Shown piece after piece: positions 29,024-40,269 of a stretch of DNA of 64,000 bases. This DNA is from Sporopachydermia quercuum (Eukaryota > Ascomycota > Sporopachydermiomycetes > Sporopachydermiales > Sporopachydermiaceae). The stretch covers positions 1,054,001 to 1,118,000 of the forward strand of contig BCGN01000006.1 of assembly GCA_001599295.1 (NCBI GenBank), given 5' to 3'. The translations under genes were made by a program, and so were the position numbers. Each line of letters begins with the position of its first letter. Within the stretch, counting starts at the first letter, position 1. The notes below the pieces were generated by a model. That model had not been told where the DNA came from and did not search any database. It saw only the letters and a list, made by a program, of their open reading frames with translations.

Positions 29024-31213
29024 TATGCTACCTCAGGACTAACAGCCTACTAGCATGTTAGATATGTATATTTATAGATATTAGCAACAGAATAGGATAC
29101 ATATTTAACAATGAAACGAAAGGTCTGCGGGTATTATGATATTCTTTACATATGCTTAAATTAGCTACTAATGTTTTTCTCCAGAGAAAAAACCATTGGC
29201 AGAAATAGAACAACCTGTGGCAAGCTACAAAACAAATCTCTTAGATACAAGACGGACATAACAGCGTAGACAACACTCAAGTACGAGGACGAGAAGGAGA
29301 TATTAAGGAAAGTATTCAACATACACATCAGCAGATTAGCCAGCGGACCACCACGTTGACAGTGCTATTATACTACGTTTTCTGTACTTTGTCCTATGTT
29401 TTGATGCTGTAAGGAGTAATTGTGAGTGTCACGCTCTTGTTGGCCATTCAAGTTGCTGTTCTAGAATTGAGGCTTGTCTATTATTAATCAAACAATCAAA
29501 TGTAGAAACACAATGGTAATCTGTGAAATACTACCAAAATGAGGACCTTTGTATGGGGAAAGAAGTCACAGCACCAGCATTAGTAGTATGATTCTACTCT
29601 TACAGCCGAATCAATATGATCAGATGCTATTATTGTCAATATGTACTAAAAATACACCGAAATGCGGCCCAATATGCAAATGGAACTGTGTAGCTGGAAT
29701 GAAAAATAAAAGATGCTCCAATGAGTGCTGGTGTATAATTTAAACAACAAGCAACAAGAAAGAAAGAAATAATAAATAAGGGAAAGAAGGAACCGATTGA
29801 GCCGAATTGAAGTGAAACGGTTCTTACCGCCAACCAATCCAGTCCAATCCAGGTCCTCCAATTCGAATTCCCAGTAAAAGAATAAAATAAAATCAATCAA
29901 TAGCAATGAAATAAACAAGTATTAATCTTTGGAAGTTGTTTTTAAGCAAGATAATCAAAAAACCAAATAAAGGTAAGAATGCAATGCACAAGAAAAGCAA
30001 TCTTGTCCAATCTGCCGAATAAATCAAAACAAAGCAATAGCCCCAACAAATAAAACAAAGCAAATAAAACAAAACAAAACAAAGCAAATAAAGCAATTGG
30101 AAGCCGATAAAGAAAATCATTCCCCATAATAACATATTAACCATAGTTGAAGCCATATTCATACATATAGTCTTAGTACAACTAGGGAATAGGAATAGGA
30201 ATAGGAATAATAATATCCACGACAAACAATAAGTCGCACCAACCCTTCAGCTGTCAAATAAATAGTCCTTGTCTTAAGCGTTGAATATAATTAATATAAT
30301 GAATAGAATAACAGAGAGATTTGATAACGGTAGAGATACAATAATAGCAATAGTAAAACCCTGTCGACGGTGTACTTGATAGGGCTTTTAGCAAACAAAG
30401 AGGGGAAAGATAGAAAAGAAGAGGAGAGGAAAGCAGAGAAGGAAAAGGGAGACAAATGAACTACATAGTAATCAAGAAGCATGCATTTGTCCCGAATCTG
30501 CAGAATATTAAGAAAACATGAAAGAAATAGAAGGAAATAGAAGGAAATAAGAGAAATAAAAATTACTGGCTGTGACCAATAATTTCCATCAACTTCTGCA
30601 ATCAAGTTTGCAGTTTCACTAAATTTCACTATCTGCAGTAACTATGTAGCTATCAGTTAATACACCAATAACAGAAATCCATCAGTGAAAAAGCTAAATG
30701 GAAGTGAAAGGGAAGTCAACAAGACTACTAGATTGATGAACAAACAAACAAACAAATGATTGTCCTGCTCAAAGCGGGGGCACAGTAAAGTTAGCACCTT
30801 TAATAACTAAAGGTAACTAACTCATTGATTGACTCGATAATCTAATAAGTTCAGCATAATGAAGTATAATGGCTTTTCATTTTTACCCATCAATTCAATC
30901 AAATGCTTCAATTCGGGCTTCTGATCTCAAATTAGAAAACAAAACCTACTGATGGAAGATGTAACTGTTTGATATTTATATGTATGTTTGATTCAATTCA
31001 ATAAAATCTCAATTCAGTTCAAATTAAAATCCAATCAAGTACATTTCTCAATTATTCCTTTCAATAGCACTTCATTCCGCCATTACCAGTAAGTATCAAA
31101 TTAAGTATCAGTTCACCAATCAACATCGATACAAATTACTTTGCTAACGCCAATAACGATAACAACAATCATTCAGCTCGTGTTCATCCTCATATTCGTT
31201 CTCATATCAATAT
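29024..31213. other. 2.2-kb intergenic, low-complexity
   Basis: No supported gene. It holds short tandem and low-complexity tracts: AACAAA-type repeats (about 30050-30100), a GGAATA repeat (about 30185-30212) and CAAA repeats (about 30740-30757). Hydrophobic minus-strand frames near 29.9-30.2 kb start at non-ATG codons and reflect this composition. Confidence 0.5.
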
Positions 31214-34200
31214 TTATGTCAACACCAGTTTATTGACAGGAAACAGAGAAATGATAGCCTCAGCAGCCGCTTCTTCTACCCTTGTTCCGTCACGAGCCAC
31301 TTTGACCTCCTTATTATGATTATAGTTATTCTTCACGTTCTTTACTTTCCAGAATGGCACCCTGATGTTCCTCCTAGCAACCAAATCCTCAGGAAGAGGA
31401 TAAACCCACCGTACTTTGAAGGGGTACGTCCAATTAGCAGCATTTTTGGTTCCTGAAGACTTCTGACCGTCAGCTTTACTGTTACCATCAGAGTCTGATT
31501 TACGGTCCTTTTCCTTGTCCTTTTTGTCGAAATTTGACGTTGATAAGCCATCGCAGTTACTCTCATTCTGTTCATCAGAGTAAACCAATTCATTTTTCCA
31601 GTCAAACGCTTCCCAGAACATGATTCCTCTTTCCAAATCATCTATGATTCTTCCTCTAGGAAGCTTTCCGAGTTTTGGAACGAACAGCACCTTAGGAATG
31701 TGAATATTATCTGATGTTGGTGCTGAAGCAGGCAATGATTCAAAAGTTTCTTCGATTGATGATGATTTACCTTCCAAAGACTTAACTTCCCGGGCACTGT
31801 TCTGACCACCCTGGCCAAAAAGCTCTCCTTCATGAGCGGTGGGGATCTCTTCTACCATTTCCGCATAGCCAAAATACTCACCTGTACGATTGCCAGAGAA
31901 TATCAAATACACATGATCATTCCTAGCAAAGTATTTATTGAATTTCGATACCAAATGGCTTTGAGTGGCCCACATATTAGACATTACGCTGTTTTCCAGA
32001 TCTTCTGTGGTAAGGCTCTTGCAGATGAAATACGCACATCGTGGTTTGTCAGCCCTGCTTGTTCTTGAATCTTCAGAGCCGGTACTTACAGTTGAAGATG
32101 CTGATGATCCGACTTCCGAGTCGTACTCATCGCTGTTGTCTTTCTTTGGTCTAATTGTCAGCTTCCTGCCACCAACATAGATTTTCTTGCTAACCGAGGC
32201 TGCAGCGGGTGTAGAAACAGGATTAACATCTGTAGCATCACCAGAAGCTGGGTCAACAACCGGTGCTTCATTTGCTTGCTTTGCTTCACCATCTGCAAGC
32301 GTCAATAATGATTTTCCAGGTATTCCACGTGCTTGAGACACAGAATTAACAGTTCCTTTCCCAGGTGGCTCGTTTGCTTGCGAGTTCAAATCTGCTGGTT
32401 CATGTTCATTCTTGATTATACCTTCAGAGCTTTTTTCCTTCTCCTTTTCCTTCTCTTTCTCCCGAAGTCTTTCCTCTTCTACTACGCGGTCAAACGTGGC
32501 ATCCATAGCTTCCTTAGTTCGATAATTAGCAAAAGCACAACCAGACTTCTGTATATAGAAAATGCTCGCTAGTTCTTCATCTGCCAGTATTCTCATCAAT
32601 GATGATAAGTTCTTATAGCTGAATGAAAGCCTGGACAGTAAAGTATAGAAAAGCTCACGACACTCAGGTTTCGTTTCCATGTCTTCGTTATGTTTTTCTG
32701 AAGTGAAAAATAGATTTAACACAGTAGCTTCTTCTTGGGTTAGTAGCAATATCTCATGATGTTTCTTCTTACCAGAACCTGAACCAGAGCCAGAACTAGA
32801 ATCACCAAAGTTCTCAGGAGGAAGATTGAAGTCGTCACTCTTCTGAGATAGGTTTCCGATCCATAATGTATGTTTGGTTTGAATAGGTTTTCTCGGAGGA
32901 CCTCTGATGATGGAGAGCATGGAGATAGTTAGTTTCGTGAGCAAATGGTTTCCAGCTATTGGATTAGAATCATCCTTCCCATACAGCTCTATTTTCACCT
33001 TCCCTTTACCTTTAAGCTTTCCATCTCCAGTTCCACTTTCACTTCGGTTATCAGAACTAGGATCTGTGAAGAATATTCCTTCCGGTGTAAAGAGGATATT
33101 GTTGTACTGTGATTCTTCCCTGGTATGTTTCAGTGTTACACAATGATCCTGTTGAGGTTGCTGTTTATAAGGTAAGATGTCGCCAATAGAACCACTTTTA
33201 CTGCCGTTTCTACTACCAATGGTGTTGTGATTACTATTTTTTCTCCGACTCCCCTTCGAGGGCTTTCGTCTCTGAATATCCGATACACCTTCCTCTGATG
33301 GAAAATCCTCTTCTGAGTAGAATTTGGACTCACCCGCACACTGGGAGTTGGATTTTATTGAGCCCGTCACAGATCCCGTCATAGAGATATTACCAGTTGA
33401 GCTATTGCCGCTGCTGCTGCTATAATTACCGGAGTAACTAGCAGAATTGCTCAGAGATCGAGCAATCATAGGAGATACCCAGCTCCTAGAAGGGTCGAAG
33501 TGCTCTTCAGATCCAGAAATGGGATACCGAGAGCCTGAATCCCAAGAATATGCATTCCATTGATCAGGAGCAGTAGATAGAGTAGAACGACCCCATGAAG
33601 AGGTCGTCATTGGATGCATGTTATAACCAGGTTCACCGACAGATTCTGAAGGATTCATACAGAGCGAAAACCCTGTAGGATAAACAGCATGAGGATGACC
33701 ATGAGGATGGTGAATATACACGTTAGGTTGAGCAAACTGAATAACATTTGAATGGTACATTGGATCTCCATAGAAGGAGTTCATAGAACCAGGAAACAAA
33801 CGCATAAAATAGGCCTGTTGATTTTGCTGTTGATGAAAGGCATTTTGGTTTTCATTATGACTTCTTTGTTGAGACCTTCTTTTTCTTACTGATTTATGAG
33901 ACTGTTGTTGATTGGTTGGCTTATTGACATGAGGACTTGAGCTTTCATCTTCTTCTTCCTGTTGAGTCTGATAAGACTGAGACTGTTGATGGTGATGATG
34001 ATGATGATGATGGTAACCATGGAAATGATGTTGTTGATAATCTTGTCGAACGTCTCTGATAGGAGGGCCCGGAGATTCCAAACTGAGACGTTGATTGTTC
34101 TGGGAATAAGAATCTAAACCAGATCCGTTTAAAGTCGAAGTCGCGACATCAAACGAATTATTGTGTACCTTGGTATTAGATTTATTATTCGCATAATCTG

Positions 34201-34225
34201 AGTCTTCTCGTTGTTTCTTTGACAT
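31214..34225 (-). CDS. RNA-binding protein with RRM-like and YTH (m6A reader) domains
   Basis: A 1003-residue protein from the ATG at 34225; a TTG one codon upstream is not a start. Seen: a long low-complexity N-terminus rich in Asn, Gln, Ser and His (a run of eight His near residue 75); an RRM-like region at about 445-580 (TLWIGNLSQKSDD ... GCAFANYRTKEAMDATF) with an insertion; a basic/acidic linker; then a YTH domain from about 725 (CAYFICKSLTTEDLENSV, MWATQSHLVSKFN, VYLIFSGNRTGEYFGYAEM), interrupted by an insertion of about 120 residues, and closing with FKVRWVYP...RDGTRVE. The two aromatic-cage Trp equivalents (MWATQ and VRWV) are present. Known: YTH domains bind N6-methyladenosine in RNA. 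The single-domain S. cerevisiae Pho92 differs. A 5'-UTR intron is predicted. Confidence 0.85.
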   Translation of the reverse strand: MSKKQREDSDYANNKSNTKVHNNSFDVATSTLNGSGLDSYSQNNQRLSLESPGPPIRDVRQDYQQHHFHGYHHHHHHHHQQSQSYQTQQEEEDESSSPHVNKPTNQQQSHKSVRKRRSQQRSHNENQNAFHQQQNQQAYFMRLFPGSMNSFYGDPMYHSNVIQFAQPNVYIHHPHGHPHAVYPTGFSLCMNPSESVGEPGYNMHPMTTSSWGRSTLSTAPDQWNAYSWDSGSRYPISGSEEHFDPSRSWVSPMIARSLSNSASYSGNYSSSSGNSSTGNISMTGSVTGSIKSNSQCAGESKFYSEEDFPSEEGVSDIQRRKPSKGSRRKNSNHNTIGSRNGSKSGSIGDILPYKQQPQQDHCVTLKHTREESQYNNILFTPEGIFFTDPSSDNRSESGTGDGKLKGKGKVKIELYGKDDSNPIAGNHLLTKLTISMLSIIRGPPRKPIQTKHTLWIGNLSQKSDDFNLPPENFGDSSSGSGSGSGKKKHHEILLLTQEEATVLNLFFTSEKHNEDMETKPECRELFYTLLSRLSFSYKNLSSLMRILADEELASIFYIQKSGCAFANYRTKEAMDATFDRVVEEERLREKEKEKEKEKSSEGIIKNEHEPADLNSQANEPPGKGTVNSVSQARGIPGKSLLTLADGEAKQANEAPVVDPASGDATDVNPVSTPAAASVSKKIYVGGRKLTIRPKKDNSDEYDSEVGSSASSTVSTGSEDSRTSRADKPRCAYFICKSLTTEDLENSVMSNMWATQSHLVSKFNKYFARNDHVYLIFSGNRTGEYFGYAEMVEEIPTAHEGELFGQGGQNSAREVKSLEGKSSSIEETFESLPASAPTSDNIHIPKVLFVPKLGKLPRGRIIDDLERGIMFWEAFDWKNELVYSDEQNESNCDGLSTSNFDKKDKEKDRKSDSDGNSKADGQKSSGTKNAANWTYPFKVRWVYPLPEDLVARRNIRVPFWKVKNVKNNYNHNKEVKVARDGTRVEEAAAEAIISLFPVNKLVLT

Positions 34226-34276
34226 CAATTACTTCACCAATCCAGTATGAATAAGTAATTAAACGAAAAAGCAGAT

Positions 34277-34714
34277 CTAGAATGATAACGTTAGTAACAG
34301 ATGTCCTAATGATGGTAATGATAATAATAGTAAACAAGAATGAGAATGAAACATAAAAAATAAAAAATAAAAAATGAAGAATGGAAAACAGCAAACTGAT
34401 TGTTATTGAGTGAAGGAAAGACTGGGAAACTTTGATCGAGTTGATTTTGGTTCTGTTCTGCCGCGTAGATTCAAATAGAATCATGAAATAGTAACAGGAG
34501 GATGTTACTCCTTCACTCAAGGCAACGTAATGTAAATATATTTTTCAAGCTGAAGTAGAGAAGCAGAAATTAAAGACTTTCTATCTCGTTTTCCATCAGA
34601 AACCATTGTCAGAGCGTACAGTAAGAATATAGTACGCTTTTACATCACGAGACCAACCAACAAGAAGGGCAGTGTGTTAAAAGTCCAATTCGGCAACAAA
34701 TTCAAGTTGCTTAC
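34277..34714 (-). other. predicted 5'-UTR intron of the YTH gene
   Basis: Reading minus: GTAAGC donor (34714-34709), perfect TACTAAC branch site (34296-34290) and TAG acceptor ending at 34277, 52 bp before the ATG. An in-frame stop between acceptor and ATG shows that the intron lies in untranslated leader. GTAAGC is also the donor of SEC61 and two other introns here. Other donors (GTGAGT/GTGAGC) further upstream are possible. Confidence 0.6.
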
Positions 34715-35693
34715 CACCAAGCAATAAAATCTCACTTGATTGATTTAGCAATGACACTGAGGATAACCCCTATCAGCAGATTAACAGCATAATACAAAGA
34801 ATCAATCAACTCTGCACCCTTCTCTACGCTCTATTTCTTTTGCACTTCGACCTTTTTAACCAATCAATTCTTCCTCTTCTAACAATCATTCACTTTGAAA
34901 CTATCCCTTCATTCCTCTGGTAGCAAAAACAATTTAAAAAATGGGCTCACCTTTTCAATCTCAGATGACTTTTCAACTTAATTTCTCGTTTTTCACTTCG
35001 CACTTTACTGTAAGCTAATACAGCTAGAGTATTGAGCCCACCCTCAATCGAGATAAGCAACTGAACAACGAAGTGAGAGAACCAGAAACAAGAAAATAGA
35101 AGAAAAAAAATAAACTTCTTAAAGACCACAACACTCACAGGATCCTTATAGGTATCCTATAAGCCTATAATTGCTTTCGAAACAATGACGCAATATAGCA
35201 AAGAAAAAAAATAAACATACAAACAAATAGAGAAAAAGAAAGAAAAAGAAAAGAAAAAAAAAGATAAGAGATCAAACAAACTGACAATTCAGTATATGAA
35301 TTAGTTGCTCATCCAATTAACCAATACTCCATAATATAATCAGATAAATAGGGAAATGAACATAGTATGGCTTTTCTTCCTAGAGGTACAATCAAACCAA
35401 TTCACTACACTTGTAGAGGAATGAAAAAAGTGATGAAAACACTATCGAAATTCCACTCACCGGCCAGTGAATTTTATGTAATACACTGAGCGAAGTGAGA
35501 TGGGAAATGATTGCTGAACGGAGATGTGATGGTAGTGACAGAGTTGATGACTGAAATTGACGTGGATTAGGTAATCTTTCTTGTGCGAATGATGGTAAAA
35601 ATGAAATCAATGTATGTAGGGATTTTCTCCGCTTAAGGTGATCTTTGATTTGTTGATGACTCTTTGGTCGTTAATTGAAGCTCTTTCCTGGTT

Positions 35694-35727
<34 letters not shown>

Positions 35728-36711
35728 CACAGGATACGGTAAATTGTATACCACAGCGCTGTTTGTGATTGTATATTTTGCTAACAATAACAAGAATGAA
35801 TACAGTTGATCAGCTCAATAGTGTATTTCCATCGCATTTCATAGTAATGGCTTGTTTTTCTTCTGTTCACAGAAAATCAGTAAGAAATAGCAACCTGTTA
35901 AAGTTGCCACACTGGCAAGGCTCCTTCGTCATTAATTGTAAAATTCAGGTTTAGAAATGCGTTAAGTTAATTTGCAGGTTTGATTTCCTTTGAAAAGCAT
36001 GTGGGTAGGTAATATTGGACATCATCACGAATACTCATATTTAGTTGTAGATGATCAGGTGCACGATATAGCATATTGACGCTGTAAAAATTCTTTCTTG
36101 AAATTGCTAGTGTTTTCTATGTTGTTAAGGGTTTCATTATTTTCTTTTTGTAGCAATATTCCTCTTGCTGTTGTATCATCCGACACATCTCTTTAAGCTC
36201 TGATCACTGATCGTAGATATTATGACAAACCACTAAAACTTCCGAGATAGTTGCAGAAAGAAGATCACGTCATCATTTAGATGATATTAAGGTTAAAACT
36301 GGTAAATAGAGTTTAACGACATCACTCAACCTTAACTTTAATATGGTTCCGTAGAATTTCACAAGTTCTCGATGAGAATGAACTTGATAGGAAAACCTAT
36401 TTGACGATTCAACACTCATTCACTCCTCCTCCAAAAAGGAGTACCGAAAATCTAACCATACACGCACGATTTAGCGATATTTTGAAGAAATGAGATATTT
36501 CAAGGTAATAGCTGCTGAATGTGATGTCTGAGTCAAAAAAAAAAAATTTTGATTGCCACGTTGGAAGTTAAAGCTTTGTATTATTGGATATGTTTGTTGA
36601 TTGATTGACTTTTCGGTTGTAGATCAAATGAATTGATTATTGGTGATATAGCTTTGCTGTTTCCCAATTAAAATAAAGCATTTGAAGAATAAAGTAAATT
36701 AAATAAAAAAT
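34715..36711. other. intergenic, YTH upstream region with a 33-base T run
   Basis: A-rich leader-like sequence (35100-35280), then a T homopolymer of 33 bases at 35695-35727. No supported ORF. The rest is AT-rich. Confidence 0.5.
35695..35727. repeat. 33-base T homopolymer
   Basis: Uninterrupted T run; the longest homopolymer in the window. It may be slippage-prone or length-uncertain in assembly. Confidence 0.95.
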
Positions 36712-36930
36712 ATACTTACCTTTATCACAATTTGAATCTTGATGGTCCAAGTGAAGATATCCGCAATTCACTGAATTATTGATAATATCCTCGTTTCGAT
36801 ACGAGTGTTCCTTGGTCAATTGAAAATGAAATAAGTACGTGTGGTTGAAATTCCTTGTAAACTACAAGTAGCCTTTATTGTCACCAGTATATTTTTGTTG
36901 GCAAATCGATATTGGTATTAATATCCGTGC
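36712..36930 (+). ncRNA. candidate snRNA-like structured RNA (U1-like 5' end)
   Basis: Seen: ATACTTACCT at 36712-36721 equals the U1 snRNA 5' end; ACAAT (36727-36731) can pair with ATTGT (36877-36881), enclosing four hairpins: CTTG/CAAG (36738-36751), GATAT/ATATC with nested AATTC/GAATT (36756-36789), CTCGT/ACGAG (36790-36805) and CTTGTA/TACAAG (36854-36868). Then comes an Sm-like ATTTTTG (36891-36897) and a 3' stem GATATT/AATATC (36908-36925). This order mirrors U1. Against it: the conserved U1-70K loop (GAUCANGAAG) is not visible, and the 5' motif is also the reverse complement of a GTAAGT splice donor. Treat as a hypothesis. Confidence 0.35.
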
Positions 36931-39900
36931 AAAACAATCATTAGCAACTTTTTGATGTAGATTTCATAATTTCAATCATTGACTTGATTGATAGTAAGCA
37001 GGTAATAACATCAAGAGACTGCATGAGCGAGAGCAATGAAAGATAAATATTTCAGGAAAACAATGGCTTTAAAGGGAATGGAGAGATATATATAAAATCA
37101 AATCTGTCAAACGGTTTTTTCTGTACGTAAGATTCAATGATGTATCAGCAGGTTTCTTAACGGTTTTATGCTTTTTTGACAGAAAGGTTTTTACTGATTC
37201 TTTGTCTCTATCGAAAGATTTGGACTTTTGTTCTACGTAGTATATCGGCATGAATCTATTGGAACCAATTTAAGAGAAAACATAAGTGATTATCAGGTCA
37301 GAAATATAAAATTGAATTGTCTTACAGCGCATTGCTGATACATCAATACCAAAACATAAACAAGAACCTTGTGCTAATGTTGATAGTACTAGAATGTGGA
37401 GTGCAGAGCCTCAGAATGACTTACTGTCAACTCAATTCAATAACGCATCGCAATTGCTATAATTGTACTTAAAGGCAAAGGCGGTTAAACAAAGCCGAGT
37501 GAATCCAACAGACTGCCCTTTTGGTCAATATAGTCAAAGCCTAACCTTGCTCTACTCTTTTTCGTTCGATTGATGGAAGGAAAGGGTAGATTTCGATTTG
37601 AAGCATTGTCATGAGCGGAATTCTAGGAAAGGCAATTCCAGATTACATTAAGGTTTAATCAAGCATTTTTAAGTTTGGCACCACACTTTAAACCAGCTGT
37701 TAAACTTACTAAACTTGCGAAACTTACAACATGATTTCAATTGATTCAACTCAACAATGCGAAGGAGAATTGTTTCAATACTTTCAGTCCAAAAACTTTC
37801 ATAATATAGCAGGTAAATACAACACATCAAACTAATATCAAAAAAGTTTTCTCTGAATTATCTGGATTCAGGTATTGTAGAACGTTAAATTATTGACCGA
37901 TTCTCATTGGGTCAGATCAGATAGTGGGAACTTAACTGAGACTAAGTTCCTAAATGAAAGAAGCAATGATTAAAGTTTTTAAGTTCTCAAGAAATTTCGG
38001 TTGATGAGAATTTTACAATACATGATTTGATGGTTTTTCTTATAGTGTAAAGTCAATATAGTACTCTGAAGAGAAGCTGAGTTCTGCTAGATGAATCTAG
38101 TTTCTGACAGAATATCTCTCTCCTTGAAACAAGTTGGTTTTTTCATACAAGATCTGCGTCAGGCGATGTGTGGCAAATCGAGGATGATTATTTTACCAGA
38201 ATTCGGAAATGTCATCCAAAACTTTAAAAACAAAGTTTAGCTTTTCAATCTTAGCTTAAGGTTGGAGTTAAGAGATGATGACTTTCTTCAGGGTTATTTC
38301 CATACTTTCCTATCTCCCTAGGATAGGGAATTGAATATACGGGGTTGGACAGATTTTAACAGTCTGGAGAATTAAGCACTCACAAATGCTTCAATTACTG
38401 TTAAGTTAAATTATTCTGCAGATTAGTCTCGAAAGTTAATTCACTGAAAAATCCACAAAATCCACTAAAAAGAGGGATAATGATTTGCTTGAGGAAGCTC
38501 ATCAGCAAAGATACATTAGTCAAGTTCATTGGAGAAATAATGACTACTCAGTAGTAGTTAAAGGAAGAGGTCAAAAGGCCAAGTTGTCCTGAAAGCAGAC
38601 ACATTTTCTTCTCATGATAACCAACTAGAACGTTACTCTAGGTTCAACAGAGCTGCGACGTAGTCATATTCTTAGTCATTCGCCAACAATTGAGTAAACG
38701 ACTCCAACTTACTAAGCCGGTGGTATCGATCAATTCTCAATACTAACTATCCCTGCCTATTCGTGTTTCACCGTTGTTCAGCTTGTATTCTGGTTTTCAA
38801 TAGGTATTTCCAGAATATTCTAGATCGTTCAATTATTCAACCACATTTCTGTTGATGTTCAGATATTGAGATTTGACTGACCCTTCACTGGCGATATATC
38901 CGTTGAGTCTTCCTTCCTTTAAATGGTCAACTTAGGTCTGAAGGTATCGTGTCTCAGTGTCTCATACTTCTCGTACTCAACAATTAATGAAACAGTTAAC
39001 TCGTAAATCTTTCTCCGCTACCCTGGCGTAAAATGTGGCACTCACATACATCTGTTTGTTCCATTTCGTCAGTTACATATTTGCATTCTTGCCATATAAT
39101 ACAGCTTTACAACTTAGTCAGTTTAAGTTGAATTCTAGGAAACTTTATTTGGAAAAATGGTCATTGATGTTTAATAGGAGAGGAAGTTTACACACTTGGA
39201 AGGCTTGAGAAGATTGCAAATGGGTAAACTTCATCTGGTTAATAATTGTAGAACGCTAGCTGTCTATTGATCGTATAATATGTATTACTAATTAACAGGT
39301 ATTCGCTATAAGCTACGTTTGTTTTTTACTATCCAAACAGCTTTTCCTTAGGTTCAGGAAACTTTGGTAGAAACGGAACAAAGTTTGAGTCATCTCAAAT
39401 GTTAATTTTGTTCTTCTACTTCAACTGCAAAGTTAGAAGCAGTCCTATTGAGCTTTTATATTCTGTCTGAAGAAAGGACTGGATTTCACCAACCAGTAAA
39501 ACAAACCTCCAACTTTTTAATATCATACCTCCCTTTCATCCTTTCATTTCTTCACTTTCTTCAAGTAAGAATAGTCGAAATTGCCCGTAAATCATCGTCT
39601 TCCATACAGGTTTATTTAGAGTTGAGTTCAAACAACTAAAGCTAAACTATAATCAAGTTTTGCATAAATCTCTTTTCTCACCTTTCATCCAACACTAATT
39701 CACCTAGCATGGGGTACTTATACATTGAAGCGATGAACCTGCTCTGAAGCCTCACTAAACATTAAACCAAATCAGTGAGCCTTATAACTTAAAAAAAAAA
39801 AGCTTCTACTACTTAATGATTACATAAACACTTAAACATTATTCCTCCTTCTACATCTCCTGTAAGCCCCCATAACACAAACACGCACATTACATTGTTT

Positions 39901-40269
39901 GTTAGCTGCTGTAGTTGTAAAGCAGCAGAAATACAATCTTAGGACTATTCTTTTCTCCTTTTAATATTTTGATGACCTTGCTTATTTTAAACTGCTGATT
40001 TGAAGCTAATCAATGAGTTATCTGTCACTTAACTTATACGCATTCTTTGGTTGATTTGTAGCTTGGAACTCATATTTGCATTTTCCTACATTTGTCACTT
40101 TCAGTTGTGGTATAATAGTAACAATAGTAGTCAAAGGGATAAGCGAGGTTGATCATGACCTGTATACTGTAGCTACGAAAATCTACTCTTTCTCTTTGTC
40201 TTGTGCAGTATATTGCATAACTACTTTGAAAGATTCTGAATCAAGTAGTAATAGCCAATTCTATACTTG
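36931..40269. other. gene-free AT-rich stretch, 3.3 kb
   Basis: No supported protein gene on either strand; only short ORFs such as a lysine-rich 60-codon minus frame at 37069-37251. A hairpin GGAACTTA/TAAGTTCC lies at 37927-37950, and an isolated TACTAAC with a TTCAG acceptor at 38741-38781. The last few hundred bp are the YPT35 promoter. It could be a centromere, replication origin or ncRNA region; nothing in the sequence decides. Confidence 0.45.

Noticed and set aside
29893-30225. Hydrophobic 110-codon minus-strand ORF, like a small membrane protein
   Set aside because: It starts at a TTG, and its composition follows the AACAAA/AATAAA low-complexity tract; no homologue recognised.
30309-30330. 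ACAGAGA, as in U6
   Set aside because: The following bases do not match U6 (no GATGATCAGC).
36637-36819. Minus-strand open frame that ends at a GTAAGTAT donor at about 36720
   Set aside because: No ATG in frame and no convincing acceptor downstream; the snRNA-like reading of the plus strand explains the motif equally well. Kept only as an alternative.
37069-37251. 60-codon lysine-rich minus-strand ORF with an ATG
   Set aside because: Short, no family, no promoter or splice context; not distinguishable from chance.
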